From: Exiguobacterium undae DSM 14481
GTDB lineage: Bacteria; Bacillota; Bacilli; Exiguobacteriales; Exiguobacteriaceae
NCBI RefSeq assembly: GCF_000620805.1
Contig: NZ_KK211187.1
Location: forward strand, 2,729,389-2,793,388
DNA: 64,000 bases
Direction of reading: 5' to 3'
Below, in pieces: positions 41,869-51,578 of the stretch; the first letter of the stretch is position 1; every line of letters starts with the position of its first letter. The translations under genes were made by a program, and so were the position numbers. The notes under the pieces were generated by a model, which was not told the origin of the DNA, searched no databases, and saw only the letters and a program-made list of their open reading frames with translations.

Positions 41869-42261
41869 TTCGCGTCCGTTTTCGGAGTACTCCAAAACGA
41901 AAGTGACCCCAAAAGGATCCGTCACTTGAGCATATAACCCACCGAAACTCGGCACGCCCAACGCTTCCATGATCTGACCGTCTTCTGCCAGTGCCGCGTA
42001 GGCAGCTGAAATTTCTTCGGTCGTCTCAAATGACAAAAGCAACAGGATGTGCGAAGCCGCCGGAAGCGCTGACGAGACGTCCCACAGCATCAATTCAAAA
42101 GCACCATTCGCCAAATGGGCATGAAAGATTTCCTGTTGTCCTAGCGCATTTGTTTCCGATAAGATGCGGCGTGGTTTTAACCCCAATGTCCGGTCATAAT
42201 ACGCAATGGCCTCTGCCGCTGTGCCATTCAAGGTAATGCAAGGTGTCGCTGGGTAACGCAT
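41857..42261 (-). CDS. VOC-fold protein (PhnB/glyoxalase-like)
   Basis: A 134-aa single-module VOC protein of the PhnB-like subgroup, seen in MRYPATPCITLNGTAAEAIAYYDRTLGLKPRRILSE and VTDPFGVTFVLEY. Such proteins may be lyases, isomerases or dioxygenases; this subgroup is mostly uncharacterised. It lacks the full classical metal set (a conserved initial His is not obvious). A GGAGGAG site precedes the ATG. Convergent and overlapping with ogt by 12 bases. No role in the neighbouring pathways is implied. Confidence 0.82.
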   Translation of the reverse strand: MRYPATPCITLNGTAAEAIAYYDRTLGLKPRRILSETNALGQQEIFHAHLANGAFELMLWDVSSALPAASHILLLLSFETTEEISAAYAALAEDGQIMEALGVPSFGGLYAQVTDPFGVTFVLEYSENGRESAG

Positions 42262-42379
42262 ATTCTCTCCTCCTCTTCGTGTCCCATCCCTTTCTCTAAT
42301 CCGACGGTCGTTCCCTGCTTGATGCTCCGGAATAATTGGTTCTGATAAGCGGGTTCAAAAATCGCTGATAAACAAACAA

Positions 42380-42447
42380 GAGGCTGACTCAAAAGTCAGT
42401 CTCTCCAAAGACAAGGGTGGCAGAATGATCATCTGCCACCCTTATCT
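42380..42447. repeat. Double-hairpin intergenic repeat, copy B
   Basis: Hairpin 1 is GAGGCTGACT (42380-42389), CAAA, AGTCAGTCTC; hairpin 2 is AGACAAGGGTGGCAGA (42409-42424), 7-base loop, TCTGCCACCCTTATCT (42432-42447). It aligns with the 5870-5938 element along its length, including CCAAAGACAAGG between hairpins. It lies between the VOC gene start and the galM terminator. Confidence 0.8.
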
Positions 42448-42487
42448 CGTAAAAAAAGAATTACTCGTTACACGCAACTCCTACAGG

Positions 42488-42507
42488 AAAAAGCGCATTT
42501 TTGCGCT
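42488..42507 (-). terminator. Terminator at the end of the gal operon
   Basis: On minus, AGCGCA-AAAA-TGCGCT followed by TTTT. It is about 200 bases after galM, so the gal mRNA probably has a long structured 3' end. Confidence 0.7.
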
Positions 42508-42511
42508 GTCA

Positions 42512-42569
42512 GAGACAAACAAGACCCGCTTTCCTGCCTGAATGAGGCAGGAAAACTGGCTTGTGTCTC
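42512..42569. other. Long imperfect inverted repeat in the gal 3' region
   Basis: GAGACAAACAAG (42512) pairs with CTTGTGTCTC (42560-42569) outside, and TTTCCTGCCT (42530-42539) with AGGCAGGAAA (42545-42554) inside around GAATG. A stable stem-loop RNA would form from either strand. The 42448-42706 stretch holds no credible gene, only this and the terminator. Confidence 0.6.
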
Positions 42570-42706
42570 GCCTGAGGAAAGGGCGTGAAAAGAAGAGTGA
42601 TTCTTTTTTTGAGTCATCCCCTCGTTTCATCCAAAAGGAATCATTCGTTTCACACGCTTCTTGTTCGACTGGTCCCCATGTTGCCTGAAATCCATCTGTC
42701 CGTCCT

Positions 42707-43726
42707 TTACGAACCATCTGTCCCGAAGCGATATGTCGTTTCCCAGCGATATGTTTCGCCCGGTCGTACCAACACGTCCGGGAAAGATGCCTCTTTGACG
42801 GCATTCGGATGGACCTGTGTCTCAAGACACAGACCGAGTGACGGACGGGAAGCGACACCGCGAATCGTATAATTTGTTTCGAGTTGTGTACCGGTGTAGA
42901 GGACAACGACCGGCTGATCGGTCGTCACTTCCAGAAAACGACCGCTTGCCGGGTCTTCCAGTCGAATCGTTTGTCCCGACAAGACGAACGGATGGTCATA
43001 TCCGTTGCCGGCTGCCGTTGTTTCCGGATGACCGGACTCCGCACCACTGCGGATCGAACGTCCGGTACGAAAATCAAGCGGTGTTCCGGTCACGTCACGA
43101 ACCTCTCCAGTCGGCAACAGATCCTCTCCGACGGGCAGGTACGTGTCGCTCGGCACTTGCAAACGGTGATCGAGAATATCCCGACGTAAGTTCCCCGACA
43201 GATTCCAGTACGTGTGGTTCGTCAAGTTCAATGGTGTTGTTTGGTCCGTCGTCGCTTCCATCGTCAACGTCAGCGCCAGACCGTCGAGTTGATAAATCGC
43301 ATCCAGCGTGACAGTACCGGGATAACCTTCCGCTCCATCCGGACTGACGTGCCGTAAATGAAGCCGTGTTTCCGTCATCTCCATGACTTCAAACAGTGCT
43401 TGATCAAATCCGTGAATCCCGCCATGAAGATGGTGCTCTCCATCATTGGCTGCCAACGGATAAACGGTGCCCTCGACTTCCATCCGCGCTTGGCCGATGC
43501 GTCCGGCGACCCGGCCGACAATCGCTCCAAAGTACGGGGAATGGTTTTGATACTCTTCAACGGTCTCCAGTCCAAGGACAACACTTTCCATCACACCGTC
43601 CCGGTCGGCCACACGAATATCGTTGATGATGCCGCCGTAGTTCCAAATCTCGACTTCAATCCCGGGTTGCGTCAACGTGTGCCGCACGAAATCGATTTCC
43701 GGAAGTGATTTTGTGTGCTCACTCAT
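42707..43726 (-). CDS. galM: Aldose 1-epimerase (galactose mutarotase)
   Basis: A 339-aa mutarotase that interconverts alpha and beta anomers of galactose and glucose, feeding GalK. Catalytic His is in NLTNHTYWNLSG and the acidic partner in CLETQVHPNA; GDGV/NGGIINDIRV and HLHGGIHGFD are further family motifs. It is the last gene of the galactoside operon and overlaps galT by four bases. The E at GLCLETQ is the probable general base. Standard length. Confidence 0.94.
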   Translation of the reverse strand: MSEHTKSLPEIDFVRHTLTQPGIEVEIWNYGGIINDIRVADRDGVMESVVLGLETVEEYQNHSPYFGAIVGRVAGRIGQARMEVEGTVYPLAANDGEHHLHGGIHGFDQALFEVMEMTETRLHLRHVSPDGAEGYPGTVTLDAIYQLDGLALTLTMEATTDQTTPLNLTNHTYWNLSGNLRRDILDHRLQVPSDTYLPVGEDLLPTGEVRDVTGTPLDFRTGRSIRSGAESGHPETTAAGNGYDHPFVLSGQTIRLEDPASGRFLEVTTDQPVVVLYTGTQLETNYTIRGVASRPSLGLCLETQVHPNAVKEASFPDVLVRPGETYRWETTYRFGTDGS

Positions 43727-45222
43727 CGTCGATCACCTGCCACTTGGCGGCTGACTGTCTCAAGAAACCGCCCGAGTCCGGCTTGTCCGTGCTCCGTCTG
43801 CTTGAAGACACCACAGTCTTCGAGACCGCGAACGAATTTTGCTGCGACAGCCTGCCGGACATAGTCTGATACGTCTTGTCCGGCATAGGTTGCCTTCAGT
43901 TCTTCCGCCCAAGCTTGGTGCGACGGAGCGACTTGGCTTGTGCCGGTGATGAACTGTTCGACTTCTTTCAGTTCACTGAGCAGACGGGCCGGCAGAACGG
44001 CGAGTCCCATGACTTCAATCAAACCGATGTTCTCACGTTTAATATGGTGAATATCCGCATGCGTATGGAAAATGCCGTCCGGATGTTCCGCCGACGTCCG
44101 GTTATTGCGCAAGACCAAATCCAGTTCAAATCGTTCTCCGCGCATCCGGGCAATCGGTGTGACCGTGTTATGGCGGACACCGTCCGTTGCCGCAATGATC
44201 TCATGCTCGGCATCTTCGTATGTCAACCAGGTCTGATACACCTCGTCTGCTGCATCGAGCAAGGCCGACGCATCGGAACTGCTCAAGCGCACAACCGTCA
44301 GCGGCCAGTGCAGCGTTTCGCCGGTGACATCCGGATGATCCGGTAACACAAACTCGTGCAACGCTTGTGCCCGGTCCATCGCAAATTCATAACGACCGCC
44401 TTGATAATGATCGTGGGTCAAAATCGAACCGCCGACAATCGGTAAATCGGCATTCGACCCGGCAAAATAATGCGGGAACTGAGCGACGAAATCCAGGAGT
44501 CGCGCAAACGCTTGACGGTCAATCACCATATCACGGTGCGTCTGTGACAAGATGATGCTGTGTTCGTTGTAATAGACGTACGGGGAGTATTGCAACGCCC
44601 ACGCTTCGCCTTCGAGGGAAAGCGGAACAATCCGGTGGTTGGCACGGGCCGGATGATTGATGCGACCGGCATAACCGACGTTTTCGACACAGAGCAGACA
44701 CGTCGGATAGGTCGAATCAACGATTTCCGTCCGTGCCGCCGCAATTTCACGCGGATCCTTTTCCGGTTTTGAGAGATTGATCGTAATATCGATTTCACCA
44801 TACACCGTATCCGCCTGGTATTGAATATTCTTAGCGATTCGTTTTGTTTGAATGTAGTTGTTCGCCTGACTGAGTTGATAGAAGTAGTCGGTCGCCTGTT
44901 GCGGACTTTCCGCATACAACCGTCGGAAGGTCGAAGTGATGGTCGACGGGCGATCGACGAACACATCCATCAGTTCCGCTGCCAATCGTTCTTTCTCGTC
45001 CAGACGCGCTGCCGATTGTCCGGCAGCAATCTGTTGTTCAATCATCGCATCCAAGATGTCGGGAATCGACGCAGTGTCGACAGTACCCGGATCCGTGTAA
45101 GCTGCTTCGCCCAGCAATGCCAATAATCGGTTTCGTGCATACACCGCGTCTTCCGGTTGAATCAACTGGTGACGGATTGCCTGCTCTACTAATTGTTTGA
45201 TGAGTTCGTTCATCGCCTTCAC
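43723..45222 (-). CDS. galT: UDP-glucose-hexose-1-phosphate uridylyltransferase, class II
   Basis: A 499-aa GalT of the Firmicutes class II type, which exchanges UMP between UDP-glucose and galactose 1-phosphate in the Leloir pathway. It lacks the HPH motif spacing of E. coli GalT and instead shows the class II features: ILTHDHYQGGRYEF (His site), VGYAGRINHPARANHRIVPL and LPARLLSELKEVEQF. The ATG lies 21 bases after galE. Standard length for the class. Confidence 0.94.
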   Translation of the reverse strand: MKAMNELIKQLVEQAIRHQLIQPEDAVYARNRLLALLGEAAYTDPGTVDTASIPDILDAMIEQQIAAGQSAARLDEKERLAAELMDVFVDRPSTITSTFRRLYAESPQQATDYFYQLSQANNYIQTKRIAKNIQYQADTVYGEIDITINLSKPEKDPREIAAARTEIVDSTYPTCLLCVENVGYAGRINHPARANHRIVPLSLEGEAWALQYSPYVYYNEHSIILSQTHRDMVIDRQAFARLLDFVAQFPHYFAGSNADLPIVGGSILTHDHYQGGRYEFAMDRAQALHEFVLPDHPDVTGETLHWPLTVVRLSSSDASALLDAADEVYQTWLTYEDAEHEIIAATDGVRHNTVTPIARMRGERFELDLVLRNNRTSAEHPDGIFHTHADIHHIKRENIGLIEVMGLAVLPARLLSELKEVEQFITGTSQVAPSHQAWAEELKATYAGQDVSDYVRQAVAAKFVRGLEDCGVFKQTEHGQAGLGRFLETVSRQVAGDRR

Positions 45223-45243
45223 TCCCCTAAATCCATTCTCTCT

Positions 45244-46242
45244 TTATCGTACCGGTGTCTTGTAGCCTTGCGGACGTTGTTCATGCCAGCGCCACGCATC
45301 TTGAATGATCGTTTCGATGTCTGTCCGGCTCGGATTCCAGCCTAAGACTGTTTTCGCCTTATCCGATCCGGCAATCAACGTACTCGGATCGCCGGCGCGT
45401 CTTGCAACGACTTGCTCCGGAATCGCATGTCCCGTCACGCGGCGTGCGGCTTCAATGATTTCCCGGACTGAAAATCCGCGGCTTGAGCCCAGATTAAAGA
45501 CATCACTCGGCTTTCCTTGTTTTAAGTAGTCCAAGGCGAGCACATGGGCATCAATCAAATCCTCGACGTGGATATAATCGCGGACACATGTCCCATCCTC
45601 CGTCGCATAATCATCCCCATAAATTGAAATTACCGGACGTTGATTGTTTGCGACTTCGAGCACGAGCGGAACAAGGTGTGTTTCCGGTGTATGATCTTCA
45701 CCGATTTCCCCTGTCGATCGGGCTCCGGCGACGTTAAAGTAACGCAACGCAACGTAATTCAGACCGTAAGCCGTCTCACACCAGCGCATCATCTTCTCCA
45801 TCATCAACTTCGTTTCGCCATAGGCGTTCGTCGGATTCGTCACAGCTGTTTCGAGAATCGGCATCTGTTCCTGCTCCCCGTAGGTCGCGGCTGTCGATGA
45901 GAAGACAATCTGTTTGACGTCGTGCGCCATCATCGCCTCCAGCAACACTTGTGTGCCGTAGACGTTGTTGTCGAAATACGCCAGCGGATGTTCCATCGAT
46001 TCACCGACTAACGAAAAGGCAGCGAAATGGACGACCTGATCAATCACTTCCGTCCCAAAGACCGTATCGAGAAAGGCCCGATCCCGGATGTCCCCTTCAT
46101 AAAAACGGGCTTCCGGATGAACGGCTTCCCGGTGACCGGATTTTAAATGATCGATGACGACCACTTCCTGTCCGGCATCGATCAGTTGATAAACTGCATG
46201 CGATCCGATATACCCTGCTCCACCTACTACCAGTACTGCCAT
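45244..46242 (-). CDS. galE: UDP-glucose 4-epimerase
   Basis: A 332-aa short-chain dehydrogenase-type epimerase that interconverts UDP-galactose and UDP-glucose. NAD motif GGAGYIGSHAVYQL at 6-19 and catalytic YxxxK in NAYGETKLMMEKMM; SSTAATYGEQEQMP supplies the Ser/Thr. Adjacent to galK with no gap (galK stop 46243). Length is typical. Third Leloir enzyme of the operon. Confidence 0.96.
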   Translation of the reverse strand: MAVLVVGGAGYIGSHAVYQLIDAGQEVVVIDHLKSGHREAVHPEARFYEGDIRDRAFLDTVFGTEVIDQVVHFAAFSLVGESMEHPLAYFDNNVYGTQVLLEAMMAHDVKQIVFSSTAATYGEQEQMPILETAVTNPTNAYGETKLMMEKMMRWCETAYGLNYVALRYFNVAGARSTGEIGEDHTPETHLVPLVLEVANNQRPVISIYGDDYATEDGTCVRDYIHVEDLIDAHVLALDYLKQGKPSDVFNLGSSRGFSVREIIEAARRVTGHAIPEQVVARRAGDPSTLIAGSDKAKTVLGWNPSRTDIETIIQDAWRWHEQRPQGYKTPVR

Positions 46243-47415
46243 TTAGATGACCTCCTGTTCTACTTCGCGTGCTCCATCCCCGACGGTTGCCGTATAGAAC
46301 GATGCCGGGTAACCGATTGCTGCCTCATATTGTCGACCAACTGCCGTCATGAATGCCTCGACTGTCTCGTCTTCGACGATCGCAATCGCACAGCCGCCAA
46401 AACCGGCACCTGTCATCCGGGCACCGAGGACACCCGATTGTGACCAGGCGGCCTCGACCAACGTATCGAGTTCTTGTCCCGTGACTGCATAATCCACCTG
46501 TAACGACCGGTGGGATGCATTCATCAATTGACCAAAAGCTTCGAGCCGCCCTTCCGTCAAGGCATCGAGCGCCTGCAACGTCCGCTCATTTTCGGAAATC
46601 GCATGACGTGCCCGCCGTTGCAAGCGTTCATCTTCGAACGGAACCGCTTCGAATTCAACTGTCGACCACTGTCCCAGCGTTGCGTACGGACGGTATTGTT
46701 GCAGATAAGTAAGTGCTTCTTCACACTCAGAACGGCGTTCATTGTATTTCGAGTCTGCCAGTTCGCGCCGTTTGTTTGTATTCATGATGATGATCGTGTA
46801 GCCCGATAAATCGAGCGGGGCATACGTATAATCCAGGGTCTCGCAGTCAAGCAACAGACCGGAACCCGCTTTTCCCATGCCGATCGCGAATTGATCCATG
46901 ATGCCGCTGTTGACACCGATGTATTGATTTTCCACCTGCTGACCGTACTTCACGAGTTCGATCCGGTCGAGCTGCAATTCATACAGCGTATCGAGCAGCA
47001 CACCGATGACGAGTTCGAGTGAAGCCGAGGAAGACAATCCCGCTCCGTTCGGAATATCTCCTTTGATGAGAATGTCGCATCCCTCGTCGATTTGGTATCC
47101 GGCTTCACGCAATACGTGAATCATCCCTTTGGCATAGTTTGCCCAACCATGGACCGGTTGATGCGTCAAATCATCTCCCGATACTTCGATGATGCCGTCG
47201 GCTTCAAAGTTCAAGGAATAAAAACGAAAGACTTGATCGTCCCGTTTCCGGGCAATGGCGTGAGTCCCAAGCGTCAAGGCGCACGGAAAAACGTGACCCC
47301 CGTTGTAATCCGTATGTTCGCCGATCAGATTGATTCGTCCGGGGGCAAAAAATCGGTGGGTCGACGGTTGACCGAATTGTTGTTCAAAAATCTGTTCGAG
47401 TGTCTGGTCTGTCAT
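46243..47415 (-). CDS. galK: Galactokinase
   Basis: A 390-aa GHMP kinase that phosphorylates galactose at C1 with ATP. Signature PGRINLIGEHTDYNGGHVFP near residues 24-43, ATP loop GAGLSSSASLE near 120, and GARMTGAGFGGCAIAIV near the C-terminus. Start 47415 overlaps the alpha-galactosidase stop (ATGA); the frame extends upstream inside that gene without need. RBS GGAGCCGATCG-like. Part of the gal operon. Confidence 0.96.
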   Translation of the reverse strand: MTDQTLEQIFEQQFGQPSTHRFFAPGRINLIGEHTDYNGGHVFPCALTLGTHAIARKRDDQVFRFYSLNFEADGIIEVSGDDLTHQPVHGWANYAKGMIHVLREAGYQIDEGCDILIKGDIPNGAGLSSSASLELVIGVLLDTLYELQLDRIELVKYGQQVENQYIGVNSGIMDQFAIGMGKAGSGLLLDCETLDYTYAPLDLSGYTIIIMNTNKRRELADSKYNERRSECEEALTYLQQYRPYATLGQWSTVEFEAVPFEDERLQRRARHAISENERTLQALDALTEGRLEAFGQLMNASHRSLQVDYAVTGQELDTLVEAAWSQSGVLGARMTGAGFGGCAIAIVEDETVEAFMTAVGRQYEAAIGYPASFYTATVGDGAREVEQEVI

Positions 47416-49544
47416 ACGATCGGCTCCTTTGACTGTTTTGTTGTCACGCCGCGACGAACCGGTTCGATCTGTAAGCAACGTGCTTCATAATCGTTCGTAT
47501 ACGTCACGGTAATTCCTTGTTGCATCAAGTAGGCACCACTGAGCGTGCGTCCTTCAACCTGATACAGGACGGTGGCCTCAAGTCCTCTTAATCGGAAGCT
47601 GTATTGTCCGATTCCATGCTGACGCATCGGCGCAACAGCCAGGATGACCGTTTGTTCACTCGCCGTATACTGCATGATCGAGGCGCCTTGATCGTCCGCT
47701 TGAATCCGCTGTTGACGTCCGAATTGAACCGTTTCCCGAATCGTCTTGTATGTTGCAATCCATTCTTTTGCTTCTGCTAATTCTTCCGGCGTCCATTCGC
47801 TTAAGTTGCCGCCGATGCCAAGCGTGCCCTGCATCGATGAGACGAACCGTGTCGCAAGCGGCAAGTTCCGACCGTTGAGCCAGTTCGGACCATCCGTCAC
47901 CCAACAACTCATCATCTTCGCATTATAGGCAAACGAGAAATCGTGTTGAATCGTCAGTCGATCCAGTGGATCCGTGTTGTCGCTCGTCCAGACTTGTTCC
48001 GTCCGCTTGAGAATCCCGAGATCAATCCGTCCGCCGCCTCCGGCACAGGCTTCAAAATCAACTTCCGGATGACGCGTCCGTAAGCCGTCAAAGATCCGGT
48101 ACAACGCATCGACATGCCGTTTCCACAGTTCCTGTTGCGCTGCCGGTGTTGCACCCGGTACGCCCGGTTCTGAAAAGGCACGGTTCATGTCCCATTTGAT
48201 GTAATCAATCGCATGGGTTCCGAGCAGTTCATCCATCATCCGGAATACGAATTGTTCCACTTCCGGCAAGCCGAGGTTCAAGACAAACTGATTGCGCGAG
48301 GTTGTCCGACGGGCACCGGGACTATGATAAATCCAGTCAGGATGTGTCCGGTATAAATTCGAATCCGGATTGACCATTTCTGGTTCGACCCATAAACCAA
48401 ACTGCATATTTTGTTGTTTCACATAATCGATCAACGGCGTTAATCCGTTCGGAAACTTCTCCGGATTTACGACCCAGTCGCCAAGACCGGCCTGATCGGA
48501 GTTTCGTTCCCCGAACCAGCCGTCATCGACGACGAACAGTTCACAACCGATTGCGGCTGCCTGATCGACGAGCGCGCGTTGTCCGTGTTCCGTCACGTCA
48601 AAATAGGTCGCTTCCCAGGAATTATAGAGCACCGGTCGGACTTTATTCCGGTCCGATTCCGGCATGATGACGTCACGTTGGAAATCGTGGGCGCGAGCAC
48701 TCATCCCAGCAAATCCATCCTGGGCATAACCGATATAAAAGTCCGGTGTGACGAGCTGTTGTCCCGCTTCGAGCATCCAGCTGAAATCAAACGCATTCAT
48801 GCCGCCCGACAGTTGAACAAAACCAAACGCATCCTGTTCAAAATGCATCGACCAGTTGCCGGAATAGGCGAAATGACCATAAATGACTTCTCCTGCCGAT
48901 TCAGTGGCACCGTGTTCCAAAGCGAACCACGGATTCGCCTGATGGCTTGTCACACCGCGTCGGCTGTCAATTGTCTTACGTCCCGGCGTTAGTGGCGTGA
49001 CTTGTTTTTGGAACTCGCCGGTCCATGTTCCCGCAAAGTGATGCAGGTTCAAGTTCGGACGTTGCAAAATCCCCATCGCAAACGACTGGGCCGTCGTCAA
49101 CCGGACCGGTTGTGTTCCAGTATTTTCAATCACGAGCGACCGTCCGATGATATCGTAAGCTTCGTACAGATCGTAGCGAATCCCGACACGAAGTTCCTGT
49201 AACGGATCAAACAACCATAACGTCAATCCGGTCTCCGATGTCTCGGCACGTTCAAACGCAAACTGGCTGATCCGTTGTCCGTCCTGCCGCTCTGATTTTA
49301 AAGTCGGTTCTGTGTAGACCATCTCACCGAATGGAATGAAGTCATAAACAGCGACACCGTCCGGTGATTCAAACGAACTGTGCGCAAGCACCGGATTCGG
49401 TAATGCTTCATAGTCGGATGGATACGGCAGACGGGCACCAAAATACGTATGCAACACTTTGCCGTGCTGTCCGATCGTCACGACATGCGCGACGTGTTGT
49501 CCTTCGAGGACGAACCGCTGATTCGGCAGTTCAAGAATAGCCAT
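47412..49544 (-). CDS. Alpha-galactosidase, GH36
   Basis: A 710-aa GH36 enzyme that cuts terminal alpha-galactose from melibiose, raffinose and related sugars. The nucleophile Asp is in YIKWDMNRAFSEPG (KWD), the acid/base Asp in DFEACAGGGGRIDLG; the N-terminal beta-sandwich and YDVIGRSLVIEN-type region precede the TIM barrel. No signal peptide, so it is cytoplasmic and needs sugar import, consistent with the ABC genes upstream. 14 bases after the beta-galactosidase gene. Confidence 0.95.
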   Translation of the reverse strand: MAILELPNQRFVLEGQHVAHVVTIGQHGKVLHTYFGARLPYPSDYEALPNPVLAHSSFESPDGVAVYDFIPFGEMVYTEPTLKSERQDGQRISQFAFERAETSETGLTLWLFDPLQELRVGIRYDLYEAYDIIGRSLVIENTGTQPVRLTTAQSFAMGILQRPNLNLHHFAGTWTGEFQKQVTPLTPGRKTIDSRRGVTSHQANPWFALEHGATESAGEVIYGHFAYSGNWSMHFEQDAFGFVQLSGGMNAFDFSWMLEAGQQLVTPDFYIGYAQDGFAGMSARAHDFQRDVIMPESDRNKVRPVLYNSWEATYFDVTEHGQRALVDQAAAIGCELFVVDDGWFGERNSDQAGLGDWVVNPEKFPNGLTPLIDYVKQQNMQFGLWVEPEMVNPDSNLYRTHPDWIYHSPGARRTTSRNQFVLNLGLPEVEQFVFRMMDELLGTHAIDYIKWDMNRAFSEPGVPGATPAAQQELWKRHVDALYRIFDGLRTRHPEVDFEACAGGGGRIDLGILKRTEQVWTSDNTDPLDRLTIQHDFSFAYNAKMMSCWVTDGPNWLNGRNLPLATRFVSSMQGTLGIGGNLSEWTPEELAEAKEWIATYKTIRETVQFGRQQRIQADDQGASIMQYTASEQTVILAVAPMRQHGIGQYSFRLRGLEATVLYQVEGRTLSGAYLMQQGITVTYTNDYEARCLQIEPVRRGVTTKQSKEPIV

Positions 49545-49558
49545 GGTCGTTCTCCTCC

Positions 49559-51553
49559 TTACGTTGTCAGAATCAGTGTCTCGAGCGGAGCGAGCGTCAC
49601 TGTTCCACTATATGTCTCGTTCGTATTCACTTCTTTATAGGCAGCATCAAGCACAACCTCACGGCTGGCTGTTGTATCGTGGTTCATCAAGAACAGGAAG
49701 TCTCGTGTTTCCCCGTGACGGCGGACGACTTCGACTTGATCCGGTGCTTCAAACGTTTGAACATCGGCATCGAGAAACGCCTGGCGGTAGATCGTATCAA
49801 TCATCGCATCGTCAATCGATGCGCCGATGTAGGTAATGGTTCCTTTATACACATTGCGTGTCACCGCAGCGACTCCGTCATAAAACGTATCGCGGTAAAC
49901 GGCGAGTGGTTCCGCTGTCGTCGGTGTGATCAAATCGCACCAAAGACGGGCCGGTGACGCTTGTCCGGCGAATGCCCCGATTCCTTCGACCCGGTTTTCC
50001 TGAACCGCTTGAAGAGATTCGTATTCGTCAATTTCAATACCGGCATATGGTGCGAACTTGCCCGGCAACGTCAACGGAATGACGTTATTGTGCGGATCCT
50101 TGACGCCGGTCCGGTACGTAAAGATGACGTGACCGCCCTGCTCCATGTAATCGATCAACGCTTGATCAAACGTCGGATTCGTTAAGAAATACAGAGGAAC
50201 GATGATCAATTTGTATTGATCGAGCCGGTCACCCGGGAAGACGATATCAGTTGCTGCCTGACGCCGGACGGCGCCGCCGTAAAACCGAACGAACTCGGTC
50301 CGGAAATCAAATGCGTCACTGTGCGGTTGATGCGTCCAGGCCCAGACGTTTTCCTGATCAAAATAAACCCCGACTTCTGCTTGATAGCTGCTCGCGTTGA
50401 TCTCGTCACCAAATGTGTTGAGTTCCGTCATGATTTGTTTGACTTCATTGAATTTCCGTTTCGGTTTTCCATCGTGATCGATGATGCCGTGGCAAAATTC
50501 TTCTGTCCCGAACAAGGCGGCCCGGAAGCGGAAATAGACGATGGCTTCCGCGCCGCGTGCGACAGCCTGATACGTCCACAATCGGATGTGTCCCGGACGC
50601 GGCAAGTAGCCGATTTTACTCCACCCTTGCGCTCCGCTGAGCTGCTCCATCACCCAAAAGCCTTTGCCTTGTTTCGAGGAACGGCAGAGATCGTGATCGC
50701 TCGCCATCTTCTCGAAACGGTTCGGTTCCGGCAGTCCTCCCCAGACCGGGTAATTGTCGAAAGCGACGTAATCGAGATCTTGCGCCATCTGTTGCTGATT
50801 GACCGCCATGTCACTGTAGACGAGGTTGTGTGTGATGAAGGCATCCGGATGAATGTGTTCCCGGAGCGCATCGACTTGAAGTTTGTTGTAATGGTTGTAA
50901 CCGTCGGCACAGAAGCGGTCGAAATCGACGAGTAACGACGGATTGTGCTCTTGATAAACTTTCCGCGGTACCGGGATTTGTTCCCATGCTGTGTACGTCT
51001 GGCTCCAGAAAACCGTTCCCCATGTTTCGTTTAACACGTCAAGCGTCCCGTAACGGTTTTTCAGCCAACTCTGAAACGCGACTCGGTCGACGTCACTGTA
51101 CGAACGGTCGGACTTTTCATGACCGTATTCGTTATCCGTCTGCCAACCGATGACACGCGGATGTTTTCCGTAACGCTTCGCCATTTCCGTCGTGATGGCA
51201 ACGGAAAAACGTTGGTACGTCTCACTGTGGACCGTATAGTGACGACGAGCACCAAAGCTGATCGTCACGCCGTTTTCGTCTGCCGGCAATATCTCCGGAT
51301 ACTTATGACACATCCAGGCCGGTGGTGTCGCCGTCGGTGTCCCGAGCACGATGTCAAAATCGGCCGCACTCAGGCGCTCAATGATATCGTCCCAAAAACG
51401 GAAATCGTAGACACCTTCTTCCGGCTCCATCATCGTCCAGGCAAATTCCGCCAAGCGAACGACGTTGACCCCGAGCTCTTTCATTAAACGAAAATCTTCC
51501 TCCCATAACTCGCGTGGAGTTTGTTCCGGGTAATAATCGACTCCTAAATACAT
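49559..51553 (-). CDS. Beta-galactosidase, GH42
   Basis: A 664-aa GH42 enzyme that hydrolyses beta-galactosides. Acid/base N141-E142 in WQTDNEYGHE and nucleophile E303 in FWVMEQLSGAQGW are present; the start YLGVDYYPEQTPRELWEED is the family hallmark. A trimerisation domain and C-terminal beta domain follow. ATG 51553 has GGGGGAG 6 bases upstream. No signal peptide. GH42 enzymes often act on galacto-oligosaccharides from plant galactan rather than on lactose only. Confidence 0.95.
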   Translation of the reverse strand: MYLGVDYYPEQTPRELWEEDFRLMKELGVNVVRLAEFAWTMMEPEEGVYDFRFWDDIIERLSAADFDIVLGTPTATPPAWMCHKYPEILPADENGVTISFGARRHYTVHSETYQRFSVAITTEMAKRYGKHPRVIGWQTDNEYGHEKSDRSYSDVDRVAFQSWLKNRYGTLDVLNETWGTVFWSQTYTAWEQIPVPRKVYQEHNPSLLVDFDRFCADGYNHYNKLQVDALREHIHPDAFITHNLVYSDMAVNQQQMAQDLDYVAFDNYPVWGGLPEPNRFEKMASDHDLCRSSKQGKGFWVMEQLSGAQGWSKIGYLPRPGHIRLWTYQAVARGAEAIVYFRFRAALFGTEEFCHGIIDHDGKPKRKFNEVKQIMTELNTFGDEINASSYQAEVGVYFDQENVWAWTHQPHSDAFDFRTEFVRFYGGAVRRQAATDIVFPGDRLDQYKLIIVPLYFLTNPTFDQALIDYMEQGGHVIFTYRTGVKDPHNNVIPLTLPGKFAPYAGIEIDEYESLQAVQENRVEGIGAFAGQASPARLWCDLITPTTAEPLAVYRDTFYDGVAAVTRNVYKGTITYIGASIDDAMIDTIYRQAFLDADVQTFEAPDQVEVVRRHGETRDFLFLMNHDTTASREVVLDAAYKEVNTNETYSGTVTLAPLETLILTT

Positions 51554-51578
51554 CGTGCTCCCCCTGACTGAAAACAAA

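Noticed and set aside
42481-42906. 141-codon minus frame spanning the galM 3' end and downstream gap
   Set aside because: Half overlaps galM in another frame and the rest is made of hairpins and a terminator; no RBS at its start.
50216-50935. 239-codon open frame antisense to the GH42 gene
   Set aside because: Shadow of a strongly supported gene; no start signal and no domain.
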